This document shows, in pieces, positions 20,313 to 29,300 of a DNA stretch of 64,000 bases. Source of the DNA: an uncultured Erysipelotrichaceae bacterium (GTDB lineage: Bacteria; Bacillota_I; Bacilli_A; Erysipelotrichales; Erysipelotrichaceae). Under the pieces are notes generated by a model, which ran no database searches, was not told the DNA's origin, and was given only the letters and a program-made list of their open reading frames with translations. The stretch spans positions 19,058-83,057 of the forward strand of contig CALVBC010000026.1 of NCBI GenBank assembly GCA_944325685.1, read 5' to 3'. Both the position numbers and the translations under genes were made by a program. Positions within the stretch are counted from its first letter, which is position 1, and each line of letters begins with the position of its first letter.

Positions 20313-22061
20313 ATGGCAAATCGTACTACTTATAACTACACCAATTATGGAACGCTAAATTTTAATAATAAGACCGATACATTGGTCTACGCCTTAGGTG
20401 GGCTCGGTGAGATCGGTAAGAATATGTATTGTTTTGAACATGATGATGAGATCATCATCGTCGATGCAGGAGTCAAATTCCCTGATGATGACCTTTTAGG
20501 TATCGACTATGTCATCCCTGATTACACTCATCTCATCAAAAACAAAGACAAGATCAAGGCTTTGATCATCACCCATGGTCATGAAGACCATATCGGTGGT
20601 ATCCCCTTCTTACTATTATCTTGTCCGATCGAGAAGATCTATGCACCAAGATTCGCTAAAGCTTTGATCGAAAAGAAGCTTTCAGAAAGAAGGCGTCTAT
20701 CAAAGACCAAGATCATCGAGATCGACAGTGACTCATCGGTCAAGACCAAGTATTTCACCGTCGGCTTTTTCAATACCATCCACTCGATCCCTGATAGCTT
20801 AGGCATCCTGATCAATACACCTAATGGCCGGATCGTCGAGACTGGTGACTTTAAGTTTGACTTAACACCTATCGGCACTAATGCCGATTATCAAAAGATG
20901 GCCTATATCGGGGCTGCTGGTGTGACACTGCTCATGAGCGATAGCACCAACTCTGAAGTCGAAGGTTTTTCGATCTCCGAAAAGCAAGTCATCCAATCGA
21001 TCCGTGACATCTTTAAAAAGACCAAAGGTCGCTTACTTGTATCGACCTTCGCTTCTAATGTCGATCGGCTATCCCAGATCTTAAAATGCGCTTATGATTG
21101 TGGTAGAAGAGTAGTCGTCTTTGGTCGCAGTATGCAAAATGTCGTCGAGATCGGTCTTAAATTGAAGACCATCGATATCGACGAAGAAGCTTTCATCGAT
21201 CCTGAATTATTGGGTACGATCCCACCTGAAAAACTATGTATCGTCTGTACTGGTTCCCAAGGTGAGACCTTAGCTGCCCTATCACGTATCGCCAATGGCA
21301 CCCACAAATTCGTCCGCATCATCCCAGGTGATACCGTTGTCTTATCATCAAATCCAGTGCCTGGTAATGCGATCAACGTATCTGGTATCATCAATCAGCT
21401 CACAAGATGTGGTGCTACCGTCTTAGAGAATACGACCTTGGCTAGCTTACATACCACCGGTCACGCTTCACGTGAGGAGCAAAAACTCATGATCCAATTG
21501 ATCAAACCAAAGTACTTCATGCCGATGCATGGCGAATATAAGATGCTCAAAAAGCATGCTGAAACAGCCATGGAAACAGGTATCCCAAGCGAAAACTGCT
21601 TTGTGATGGCTAATGGTGATGCCTTAGTATTACACGAAGGTGAAGTATATCGTGCCAATACTAGGATCCAGACCGATGCTATCTATGTCGATGGTAATGA
21701 TATATCCGGTCTATCGACATCGGTCATCAAAGATAGAAAGATCTTAGCTGATAACGGGATGGTCGCTGTCGTCGTCTGTATCGATTCTAGAAGCAATAAG
21801 ATCTTATGTCGACCAGGTATCGTCTCACGTGGTTTCGTCTTCATCAAAGAATCACAGACCTTACTAAAAGAAGCTGAATTACTAGTCTATGAAGCTTTAA
21901 AACAAGCTATGAAACAAAAGGTAACTTTCGGTGATCTTAAAAACACCATCCGCAACACCTTAGAACCTTATCTATATCGTAAGACCAACCGCAATCCGAT
22001 CGTCATCCCAGTCATCTTGAATCACCGTGATGCGATAAAGAGGAATCAAGGAGGCAACTAA
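20313..22061 (+). CDS. rnj: Ribonuclease J
   Basis: RNase J is a metallo-beta-lactamase/beta-CASP enzyme with endonuclease and 5'-3' exonuclease activity in mRNA decay and rRNA maturation. The 582-residue chain has THGHEDHIGG (zinc ligands), a later TGDFKFD, the beta-CASP region with SNPVPGN, TTGHAS, and FMPMHGEYKML. The N-terminus carries a 25-residue Asn/Thr/Tyr-rich extension before the fold. The start at ATG 20313 follows AGGAG by five bases. It is 8 bases after def, in the same operon. Confidence 0.95.
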   Translation: MANRTTYNYTNYGTLNFNNKTDTLVYALGGLGEIGKNMYCFEHDDEIIIVDAGVKFPDDDLLGIDYVIPDYTHLIKNKDKIKALIITHGHEDHIGGIPFLLLSCPIEKIYAPRFAKALIEKKLSERRRLSKTKIIEIDSDSSVKTKYFTVGFFNTIHSIPDSLGILINTPNGRIVETGDFKFDLTPIGTNADYQKMAYIGAAGVTLLMSDSTNSEVEGFSISEKQVIQSIRDIFKKTKGRLLVSTFASNVDRLSQILKCAYDCGRRVVVFGRSMQNVVEIGLKLKTIDIDEEAFIDPELLGTIPPEKLCIVCTGSQGETLAALSRIANGTHKFVRIIPGDTVVLSSNPVPGNAINVSGIINQLTRCGATVLENTTLASLHTTGHASREEQKLMIQLIKPKYFMPMHGEYKMLKKHAETAMETGIPSENCFVMANGDALVLHEGEVYRANTRIQTDAIYVDGNDISGLSTSVIKDRKILADNGMVAVVVCIDSRSNKILCRPGIVSRGFVFIKESQTLLKEAELLVYEALKQAMKQKVTFGDLKNTIRNTLEPYLYRKTNRNPIVIPVILNHRDAIKRNQGGN

Positions 22062-22062
22062 T

Positions 22063-22596
22063 ATGCTAGTCATCATAGTGATCATCATCATTGTCATAGT
22101 CTTGATCATCTGGGCTATATCAACGACCAATAAATTCAAACATCTTGAGATCAAGATCGATGAAGCACGCTCTGGTATCGAAGTAGCATTAGAAAAACGT
22201 TATGATACCTTAACTAAACTACGTGATGTCGCAAGCTCATATCAAAAGCATGAAACAAAGACTTTTACTGATGTCATTGCTTTGCGTAAAGGTATGTCTT
22301 TAAAGGAGCTTGAAAAAGCCGATGATCAAATGGGAACAATGACAAATGATCTTATCGCTGTAGCGGAAAATTATCCTGAGCTAAGATCATCGGAGGTCTT
22401 TGTTGAACTAGAGAAAGGGATCCGTGATGCCGAAGAACACTTACAAGCGGCAAGACGCGTCTATAACGCTAATGTTAGCGCTTTTAATACAGCGATCGCT
22501 ATGTTCCCAAGTAGTCTTTTAAAAGGTACAAGGATGGCACAAAGCTTTTATGAGACCACCGGTCATAAAAGAGAAGATGTCAAAATGAGCTTTTGA
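22063..22596 (+). CDS. lemA: LemA family membrane protein
   Basis: LemA proteins have one N-terminal membrane helix and a cytoplasmic helical bundle; the function is unclear. The 177-residue product shows a helix at residues 2-21 (VIIVIIIIVIVLIIWAIST), then the typical FKHLEIKIDEARSGIEVALEKRYDTL and a C-terminal AFNTAIAMFPSSLL. GGAGG lies before ATG 22063, one base after the rnj stop. The next gene encodes a DUF3137 protein, a common LemA partner, so the two likely act together at the membrane. Confidence 0.9.
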   Translation: MLVIIVIIIIVIVLIIWAISTTNKFKHLEIKIDEARSGIEVALEKRYDTLTKLRDVASSYQKHETKTFTDVIALRKGMSLKELEKADDQMGTMTNDLIAVAENYPELRSSEVFVELEKGIRDAEEHLQAARRVYNANVSAFNTAIAMFPSSLLKGTRMAQSFYETTGHKREDVKMSF

Positions 22597-22598
22597 TC

Positions 22599-23423
22599 AT
22601 GACTAATAACGAATACAATAGACAATTACAAAAAGAAAAAGGCAAACGTATCACCTACATCATCGTCGGTGTGATCGGCGTTGCCCTTTTTTTATTCATC
22701 CCTGTTATCGGTCTCATCATCATCATATTAGCGACCTTTCTATTTTCACGTAGTAAGAAAATGATCAAAGAAGAGATCGGTGCTAAGATCGCACAAGATG
22801 TGATCGGTCGCTATATCGATGATCTTATATATGACCCTCACGGATCGTTTGATACCACCATCATCAATGGCATATACATGGACTTCCCAAACTATGACCG
22901 TATCCACAGCAACGATCTCATCAAAGGCACATATAAAGGTCATCGCTTGATGATGTGTGATCTAAGGCTAAGTGAGCGGCAAACGACATCTAATGGTCGT
23001 GGTACAAGGACACATTATGTAACGGTATTTGCTGGTCCTTATATCGCGATATCTTTTGATAAGACGATCACTTCATCAGTCACTGTATCTCATCACCGCT
23101 TCTTCAGCCAAGGCAATATCAAAATGGAAAGTGAGCATTTTAATGAGAACTACAATGTGACAAGCGAAAGTGAACATGATGCCTTTTATATCCTTACCCC
23201 ACAGATGATGGAAAGGATCGAAAGGATCAATGCACTAGCAGGTGATGATATCTATATCTGCTTTGATCATAGTGGCTTTATCTATATCGCTGTCAACAAT
23301 GATCAAAACAACTTTGAGATCAGTTTCGATCATGATGATACCACTAAGATCAAGGAAGACTTTGATAAGCAGTTTATATATATCTTGCGTTTTATCGATG
23401 AACTATTAGAAGGTATACACTAA
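22599..23423 (+). CDS. DUF3137 membrane protein, LemA partner
   Basis: The product of about 274 residues has two adjacent hydrophobic helices (residues about 18-50), then a soluble domain typical of DUF3137 (RYIDDLIYDPHGSFDTTIINGIYM ending region, FAGPYIAISFD, TPQMMERIERI). No catalytic motif is evident. A TTG at 22593 is in frame and overlaps the lemA stop; ATG 22599 is the alternative I list. Neither has a strong ribosome site, which suggests coupling to lemA. Function is unknown; co-occurrence with LemA suggests an envelope role. Confidence 0.75.
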   Translation: MTNNEYNRQLQKEKGKRITYIIVGVIGVALFLFIPVIGLIIIILATFLFSRSKKMIKEEIGAKIAQDVIGRYIDDLIYDPHGSFDTTIINGIYMDFPNYDRIHSNDLIKGTYKGHRLMMCDLRLSERQTTSNGRGTRTHYVTVFAGPYIAISFDKTITSSVTVSHHRFFSQGNIKMESEHFNENYNVTSESEHDAFYILTPQMMERIERINALAGDDIYICFDHSGFIYIAVNNDQNNFEISFDHDDTTKIKEDFDKQFIYILRFIDELLEGIH

Positions 23424-23427
23424 TAAA

Positions 23428-23453
23428 AAAGCTAGATCGTTATGTCTAGCTTT
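23428..23453. terminator. Bidirectional terminator, DUF3137 gene and pyk
   Basis: AAAGCTAGA - eight bases - TCTAGCTTT is a nine-base-pair stem with A and T runs on its two sides. It ends the plus-strand def-rnj-lemA transcript and the convergent pfkA-pyk transcript. Confidence 0.88.
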
Positions 23454-23460
23454 TGTCTTC

Positions 23461-24879
23461 TTATTTGATCTCGATGATCTTCATCATATTGGCACTGCCT
23501 TCACCTGTTGGGTAGCCAGCTGATAAGATGATGAGTTGTCCTGGTTTGAAACCTTGTGATTTAGCAACTGCACTAGCTAATTCGTCATCGTTAGTCATCT
23601 CATTTTGGACCTTAGAGTAGATCGGATGGACACCCCAGTATAGTTCGAGCTTAGCTTGTGTCGATTTAGTGAATGTCACTGCAAAGATCGGACATGATGG
23701 TCTGTACTTTGACAAGCGTCTTGCGGTCGTACCACCTTGCGTGAAAACGACGATCGCGGCGATATCAAGGGTCAAAGTGGCCTCAGAGATCGAGATACCG
23801 ATCGCATCTTGGACTGTTTGATCGTTATAGTTGCGTAGTGATTCTAGGTTCTTACGATATGGGATGATCGTCTCTGTTGCCTCGATGATATGTGCCATCG
23901 TCTTAACAGCTTCGACTGGATAGTCACCACTAGCTGATTCTGCCGACAACATGACCGCATCAGAACCATCTAATACCGCATTCGCGACGTCACTAGCTTC
24001 CGCTCTTGTACAACGAGGATTAGCCGTCATTGAATCGAGCATATGGGTAGCAGTGATGACTGCTTTACCATGGCGGTTAGCAGCTTCGATGATCTTCTTT
24101 TGGTAGATCGGGACAAGTGCTGTCTCAACTTCGACACCGAGATCACCTCTTGCGACCATGACGCCATCAGCTACTTCTAAGATCTCTTCTAAGTTATCAA
24201 AACCTTCTTGGTTTTCGATCTTGGCGATGATGTTGATCTTTGGTTGACCCATTTCAACTAAGATCTTACGGATCGCTAAGACATCTTCTTTACGTCTGAC
24301 AAAAGATGCAGCGATAAAATCGACATTTTGTTCGCAACCAAAGCGAATATCGTCTTCATCTTTTTGCGAGATGAATGGCATACTCAATTTTACGCCTGGG
24401 ACATTGCATCCTTTGTGTGATGATAAAGGCCCATTGACCTCAACACGACACTTCATCTCAGAACCGTTATTCTCTAAGACCGTAAGTTTCATCTTACCAT
24501 CATTGATGAGGATGTAGTTACCAGGTACGACATCATCGAATAGCTCTGGACATAAGATCTGGAAGCGATCATGTGTACCTAAGAAATCCTCTTTACAGAC
24601 CGTGACGATCTCGCCGATCTTATATTCTTCCTTGTCATTAGCAAAGTCACCAAGTCGGATCTCCGGACCCTTTGTATCTAACATGATACCAAGATTGACC
24701 TGATTCTCCTTTTCAACTTGTCTGACTAATTTGATCCGATTGCCATGTTCCTCATGTGAACCATGAGAGAAGTTCAAACGGACGATATTCATACCCTCTT
24801 GGGCCATCTTCAATATCGTCTCGTAGTTTTCACTTGCTGGTCCGATCGTACAGACGATCTTTGTTTGTTTACTGTTCAT
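23461..24879 (-). CDS. pyk: Pyruvate kinase
   Basis: Pyruvate kinase transfers phosphate from phosphoenolpyruvate to ADP, the last step of glycolysis. The 472-residue chain begins KQTKIVCTIGPAS, has IVRLNFSHGSHEEH, MLDTKGPEIRLG, the catalytic IIAKIENQEGF, and MVARGDLGVEV. It is the short form without the extra C-terminal PEP-utiliser domain seen in B. subtilis. It follows pfkA by 24 bases, as in many Bacillota, and has AAAGG before the start. Confidence 0.98.
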   Translation of the reverse strand: MNSKQTKIVCTIGPASENYETILKMAQEGMNIVRLNFSHGSHEEHGNRIKLVRQVEKENQVNLGIMLDTKGPEIRLGDFANDKEEYKIGEIVTVCKEDFLGTHDRFQILCPELFDDVVPGNYILINDGKMKLTVLENNGSEMKCRVEVNGPLSSHKGCNVPGVKLSMPFISQKDEDDIRFGCEQNVDFIAASFVRRKEDVLAIRKILVEMGQPKINIIAKIENQEGFDNLEEILEVADGVMVARGDLGVEVETALVPIYQKKIIEAANRHGKAVITATHMLDSMTANPRCTRAEASDVANAVLDGSDAVMLSAESASGDYPVEAVKTMAHIIEATETIIPYRKNLESLRNYNDQTVQDAIGISISEATLTLDIAAIVVFTQGGTTARRLSKYRPSCPIFAVTFTKSTQAKLELYWGVHPIYSKVQNEMTNDDELASAVAKSQGFKPGQLIILSAGYPTGEGSANMMKIIEIK

Positions 24880-24903
24880 ATTCTACCTTTCCGTATTTCC
24901 TAC

Positions 24904-25863
24904 TTATACTAAACGCTCGAATAAGCGATATAGCCCTTTACGTGATGCCTTTGGCATAGCTAGTGCTTCTGTGATCGGTAATGATACGATCTCATTGTTC
25001 AAAGTACCGACACAGTGACCACCGATACCACTTACCAATAGATCAACAGCTTTTTCACCCATCCTACTAGCTAAGACACGATCATTAGGTGTTGGTGAAC
25101 CACCCCTTTGGATATGACCAAGGACGGTAGCTCGACCTGAGAAACCCGTTGATGCCGAGACTTTCTTCGCTAGCCCTTCAACATCACAGATCTTTTCGCT
25201 GATGACGATGATCGCATGGTTTTTACCAAGGTTATCAAGATATCTTAGTTGATCTAAGATCTCTTCTTCATCATAACCAGTCTCTGATGTGATGACGATC
25301 TCTGCCCCACATGATATGCCCGAATATAAAGCTAGATCACCACAGTGGTTACCCATGACTTCAACTAGCGAACAACGGTGATGGGAACTTGAAGTATCAC
25401 GCAGTTTATCGACACATTCCACAACGGTGTTAAGAGCGGTATCAAAACCGATCGTAAGATCTGTACCGCTGATATCATTATCGATCGTTCCCGGTAGACC
25501 GATACAATTGATACCCTTATCAGTCAAAGCTTTAGCGCCACGGTATGAACCATCACCACCGATGACTACTAAGGCATCGATCTCATTGGCTCTTAGGATC
25601 TCGCATGCTTTGATGACCGTCGCCTCTTCCTTGAACTCAGGAAGTCTAGCACTACCTAAGATGGTACCACCACGGGATAAGATATCCGATACACTCGATT
25701 TATCAAAAGGCACGATCTTATTTTCGATCAGACCACGATAGCCATCTTTGATGCCCATGACTTCGATACCATTGCCAAGAGCACATTTCGTTACAGCGCG
25801 GATCGCTGCATTCATACCCGGTGAATCACCACCGCTTGTCAGTACACCAATCTTACGTATCAT
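24904..25863 (-). CDS. pfkA: ATP-dependent 6-phosphofructokinase
   Basis: It phosphorylates fructose 6-phosphate, committing carbon to glycolysis. The 319-residue protein has GVLTSGGDSPGMNAAIRA, VVIGGDGSYRGA, the catalytic GLPGTIDNDISGTD and VEVMGNHCGDLAL, with length standard for the bacterial allosteric tetramer. GGAGG precedes ATG 25863. It lies 22 bases after dnaI and directly before pyk. The Gly-Gly-Asp-Gly motif (rather than GGED) supports ATP, not pyrophosphate, as donor. Confidence 0.98.
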   Translation of the reverse strand: MIRKIGVLTSGGDSPGMNAAIRAVTKCALGNGIEVMGIKDGYRGLIENKIVPFDKSSVSDILSRGGTILGSARLPEFKEEATVIKACEILRANEIDALVVIGGDGSYRGAKALTDKGINCIGLPGTIDNDISGTDLTIGFDTALNTVVECVDKLRDTSSSHHRCSLVEVMGNHCGDLALYSGISCGAEIVITSETGYDEEEILDQLRYLDNLGKNHAIIVISEKICDVEGLAKKVSASTGFSGRATVLGHIQRGGSPTPNDRVLASRMGEKAVDLLVSGIGGHCVGTLNNEIVSLPITEALAMPKASRKGLYRLFERLV

Positions 25864-25885
25864 AATAAACCTCCAATTAATTCTA

Positions 25886-26812
25886 TCACAAAGCGCCTTG
25901 TTTTAAACGCTTATTTTCACCACTTAGGTTATATTCTTCACCTAGATATCTGATCCTTTCGATCAAGCGATTAGCCTTTAAGGTATCAGGGTTATTATTT
26001 TTGTCATAAGTAAAGACTTTTTTGAGCTCATCGATCGGGATATTACTGGTGAAGATCGTAAATAGGTCGTTCTCCATCCGATGATCTAAGATATTGAATA
26101 ATAGATCATCGCGTGAATAAGCACTGACCGATTCTGTTCCTAGATCATCGATGATGAGATATTCAGCATTTTTGATATCATCCATCGTCGTATCATAGGC
26201 ATCCGAATGATTGGCGATATAGCGTCGCATCTTGTTGATGAAGTCATTGACCTTCATAAAGGCACATTTCTTGCCTCTTTTAGCCATCGTATTGATAAAA
26301 GCGATACTTAGATAGGTCTTACCGACACCAAGATCACCATAGATATAAAAACCGCGTTTGCGCTCGCCAGCGCTTGCCATGATGAGATAGTAATAAAGGG
26401 TCGTCGCACTATCTGGTTTAGTGCCATATTGTTTAGATAGGTCTTCTAAGGTCAGATGTTTTAGGCGCGTTGGGATATCTGAATATAAGAAATTACTTAA
26501 AAAAGCATCTTGTGAAGAAGCCTTCACCTTATAAGGGCACTCCTTAAGACGATCATATAAAATACCATCATAGACAAGGTCCATCTTTAAGCCAGGCATC
26601 TTTTGTGTACAGGTATCTAGACCTTTGCATTTAGCGCATTTAGCTTCACTGATACGATAATCATCTAATAGGGATAAACGGTCGATATCTTCGATCTTTA
26701 GACCTTTAGAAGCTAAAAAGTTCATGATGATCGGATCTTCCTTTAATTCCTGACGCTTTTTATCGGTATCGAATACCCTTTTTTCTAATCCTTCGTACAA
26801 TAGCTTATTCAT
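25886..26812 (-). CDS. dnaI: Primosomal helicase loader DnaI
   Basis: DnaI is the AAA+ loader of the replicative helicase. The protein of about 308 residues has a Cys-rich N-terminal domain (CAKCKGLDTC region, metal-binding in DnaI) and a C-terminal AAA+ domain with Walker A GDLGVGKTYL and Walker B YLIIDDLG. ATG 26818 and ATG 26812 are both in frame; AAGGAG is immediately before the first and six bases before the second, so 26812 is preferred. It overlaps dnaB by 8 bases. Confidence 0.94.
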   Translation of the reverse strand: MNKLLYEGLEKRVFDTDKKRQELKEDPIIMNFLASKGLKIEDIDRLSLLDDYRISEAKCAKCKGLDTCTQKMPGLKMDLVYDGILYDRLKECPYKVKASSQDAFLSNFLYSDIPTRLKHLTLEDLSKQYGTKPDSATTLYYYLIMASAGERKRGFYIYGDLGVGKTYLSIAFINTMAKRGKKCAFMKVNDFINKMRRYIANHSDAYDTTMDDIKNAEYLIIDDLGTESVSAYSRDDLLFNILDHRMENDLFTIFTSNIPIDELKKVFTYDKNNNPDTLKANRLIERIRYLGEEYNLSGENKRLKQGAL

Positions 26813-27929
26813 GGTCATCTCCTTGGATATACTTCTTAAATCTGAGCATGTCTTCTTCGCTCATGACAGGATTGTGTGAATCATCATATACTGGGATGAT
26901 ATCTTCTTTTGTGCTTGTCTTGTTGACTGTCTTAAAGTCGCTTAAAGCCTTTTTAGCCTTTTCCGCTGTATCGATATCTTTATAATGCCATTCATTAGCG
27001 ATCGAATAGATCATACTGCGATTGAGATTAGAACCAAAGCGATCATAGACATATTCTAGTAATACATTGATGACACTATTATTAAGGGCATAGTTTTCAT
27101 CTGATGCCAGATTTCTTATCATCCGTCTATCATCGGTGGTCAGATTCTTGACTTTGCGTAAATTTTTAAGGAAGGTCATCGGTGAGATAGCGTAGCCATC
27201 ACCTTCATATGCGCTATCCCCTTCACCTTTGATGCAATAGCGTTCTAAAGTCGCATAGTCGATGTGTAGGTCTTTACCTGTTATGATCGAACGATTGAGA
27301 TACTTGCGCATGTCATCGACACTGATATTGTATAATTCACCATATTTTGCGATCTTATCAAGATCATCAAAATTCCTTAGCTCTTTAGGTAATAAGACGG
27401 TGCTCGTCGTATCTAAAAGCTCTTGGATCGGGAAGACATAACGTTCTTTGACATCCTTGATCGCATCACCTTCATCATCGTGATCATCTTTCTTAAGGCG
27501 CTTTTCGCTGATCTCGCGATAACCTTCTAAATTCGGTCTATCTTCGATCATGACACCTTTTAAAAAACTGATCCGCTCTTTATTTTTAAAGGAAGCTGAT
27601 GAAACTAATGTTTCATCTTCAAAAAAATCCTTGACCTTTTTTACATCCAACAATTCGATCAAGTATTCACCAGTTCGATAATAAGTCCTGATAAGACCGT
27701 TTCGCTCAAGGTCATGCATCATATCTTCTAACCGCTCGACATTTAAACCAATGGTCTTTAAAAAGGCATCACATTTATAGTAGTGATCGTGTTTTAAACA
27801 TAGTAAAGATAGATATAAGTCGATCACGGCATGACTTAAAAACTCCTTGTACAAAAGTAGCAAAGACCTCAATCTATCCTTAGTGATCTCCTTTGTCCCG
27901 ATGATCTTGATAATATCGTTATTTAACAT
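26805..27929 (-). CDS. dnaB: DnaB/DnaD-type replication initiation protein
   Basis: This is the Bacillota primosome protein DnaB (not the helicase of that name in Proteobacteria), which remodels origin DNA and recruits DnaI. The 374-residue product has an N-terminal winged-helix-like region (FLSHAVIDLYLSLL ... LERNGLI) and a C-terminal DDBH2-like part near LNNSVINVLLEYVYDR with NEWHYKDIDTAEKA, typical of DnaD/DnaB. Overall similarity is low, so the call rests on these segments and on the coaE-dnaB-dnaI order. nrdR, usually between coaE and dnaB, is absent. AAAGGA precedes the start. Confidence 0.85.
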   Translation of the reverse strand: MLNNDIIKIIGTKEITKDRLRSLLLLYKEFLSHAVIDLYLSLLCLKHDHYYKCDAFLKTIGLNVERLEDMMHDLERNGLIRTYYRTGEYLIELLDVKKVKDFFEDETLVSSASFKNKERISFLKGVMIEDRPNLEGYREISEKRLKKDDHDDEGDAIKDVKERYVFPIQELLDTTSTVLLPKELRNFDDLDKIAKYGELYNISVDDMRKYLNRSIITGKDLHIDYATLERYCIKGEGDSAYEGDGYAISPMTFLKNLRKVKNLTTDDRRMIRNLASDENYALNNSVINVLLEYVYDRFGSNLNRSMIYSIANEWHYKDIDTAEKAKKALSDFKTVNKTSTKEDIIPVYDDSHNPVMSEEDMLRFKKYIQGDDHE

Positions 27930-28506
27930 CTGTAATCCTTTTTATCCACTTATCGACTTCTTCTTTAAGCTCGATAAGATCACCATTATTATATATTACA
28001 TCATCAGCTAAAGCTATTTTTGTCTTGATATCCATCTGTTTAGCGATACGTGCTTTAGCTTCATCAAATGTATAACCCTTATTTAAAAGACGATCGATCA
28101 TCTTATCCTCGCTTGCACATACTAGTAAGGTCCTATCGAATAGATCTTGCCACCCCACTTCAAATAAGATCGGGACTTCGGCGATAAAGAAGGTCATTTC
28201 ATTCATCTTTTCTAACATCACCTCTTTGATGAGTGGGTGCATGATATCATTCAACATCTTGATCTTTTCTTCGTCATTAAAAACGATCGAAGCTAGCTTC
28301 TTACGATCGATAACACCATCATTTAATACCGTCGGAAATAAGCTTTTGACTTTATCGTAGCCCTTAGCTTTTGGTAGTAATAGGTCATGTGCACATTTAT
28401 CAGCATCAAAGACATAAAAGCCAGCTTGGCGCAAGATATCTGAGACAGTCGATTTACCACTAGCGATCGATCCGGTGATCGCGATCTTTAACGCAGTACT
28501 TGGCAT
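27919..28506 (-). CDS. coaE: Dephospho-CoA kinase
   Basis: CoaE phosphorylates dephospho-CoA, the last step of CoA synthesis. The protein of about 195 residues has the P-loop AITGSIASGKSTVS, FDADKCAHDLL, HPLIKEVM and a lid region with VPILFEVGW. The ATG at 28506 lies within the 3' end of mutM (19-base overlap); an upstream TTG is possible. No clear ribosome site is visible, so translation is probably coupled to mutM. CoaD in the same window completes the last two CoA steps. Confidence 0.94.
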   Translation of the reverse strand: MPSTALKIAITGSIASGKSTVSDILRQAGFYVFDADKCAHDLLLPKAKGYDKVKSLFPTVLNDGVIDRKKLASIVFNDEEKIKMLNDIMHPLIKEVMLEKMNEMTFFIAEVPILFEVGWQDLFDRTLLVCASEDKMIDRLLNKGYTFDEAKARIAKQMDIKTKIALADDVIYNNGDLIELKEEVDKWIKRITDVK

Positions 28507-29300
28507 TTTGGACAATAGTATGTCCCCCTTCCTTGAACTTTGATCTTCTTGATCTCACTACCACAGATCGGACATACCTTTTGTGTATGGACGCCTAACT
28601 CATTTTGGAAACGACCGGTTACACCAAGCGATGATGTATAAGATCTGATCGTCGTACCGCCTTCATCGATCGCTTTTTGTAGGATCTCTCTTGTATACTT
28701 GATCAAATTATCTATGTCATCATCGTTCAATGATGAAGCCTTGGTATTTGGATGGATACCCATCCTAAACAAGATCTCATCAGCATAGATATTACCGATC
28801 CCAGCAACAAAAGCCTGCTCTAATAAGACCCCTTTGATCGGTGTCCTTTTATTTTTGAGATAAGCTTTACAATACGCATGATCAAAATCATCACTAAAAG
28901 GCTCAGGTCCTAGCCCTCTGAAGACCTTATAACCATCTCTTAAGACAAGGCCCATCCGACCGAATTTGCGCGTATCATGATAGCGTAATTCCCTTGCATC
29001 AGAAAGCGTAAAGATCACATGGGTATGCTTATCATATGGTTCATGACTTTGTTGGACATAGTATTTTCCTTCCATCCGTAAGTGCGAATAAAAGGCGACA
29101 TCATCATCCATCTCAAAGATCAGATATTTACCCCGCCTTTTGATATCAGTGATCGTCTTACCGATGACAGCACTTTTAAACGCATCGATATCACCATCGA
29201 CGATATTAGGATACAAGACCTTTATATCAGTGATCTTTTGACCTTGGATCATATTTAATAGGGTCCTACGGACCGTTTCAACTTCTGGTAATTCTGGCAT
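28488..29300 (-). CDS. mutM: Formamidopyrimidine-DNA glycosylase
   Basis: MutM excises oxidised purines such as 8-oxoguanine. The 270-residue protein has the catalytic N-terminus PELPEVETVRR (Pro1 nucleophile after Met removal, Glu2), the helix-two-turn-helix region with GIGNIYADEILF, and a C-terminal zinc finger CPICG ... YYCPKCQ. ATG 29300 overlaps the polA stop as TAATG and follows GAGG. polA-mutM-coaE order is conserved in Bacillota. Confidence 0.97.
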   Translation of the reverse strand: MPELPEVETVRRTLLNMIQGQKITDIKVLYPNIVDGDIDAFKSAVIGKTITDIKRRGKYLIFEMDDDVAFYSHLRMEGKYYVQQSHEPYDKHTHVIFTLSDARELRYHDTRKFGRMGLVLRDGYKVFRGLGPEPFSDDFDHAYCKAYLKNKRTPIKGVLLEQAFVAGIGNIYADEILFRMGIHPNTKASSLNDDDIDNLIKYTREILQKAIDEGGTTIRSYTSSLGVTGRFQNELGVHTQKVCPICGSEIKKIKVQGRGTYYCPKCQVLR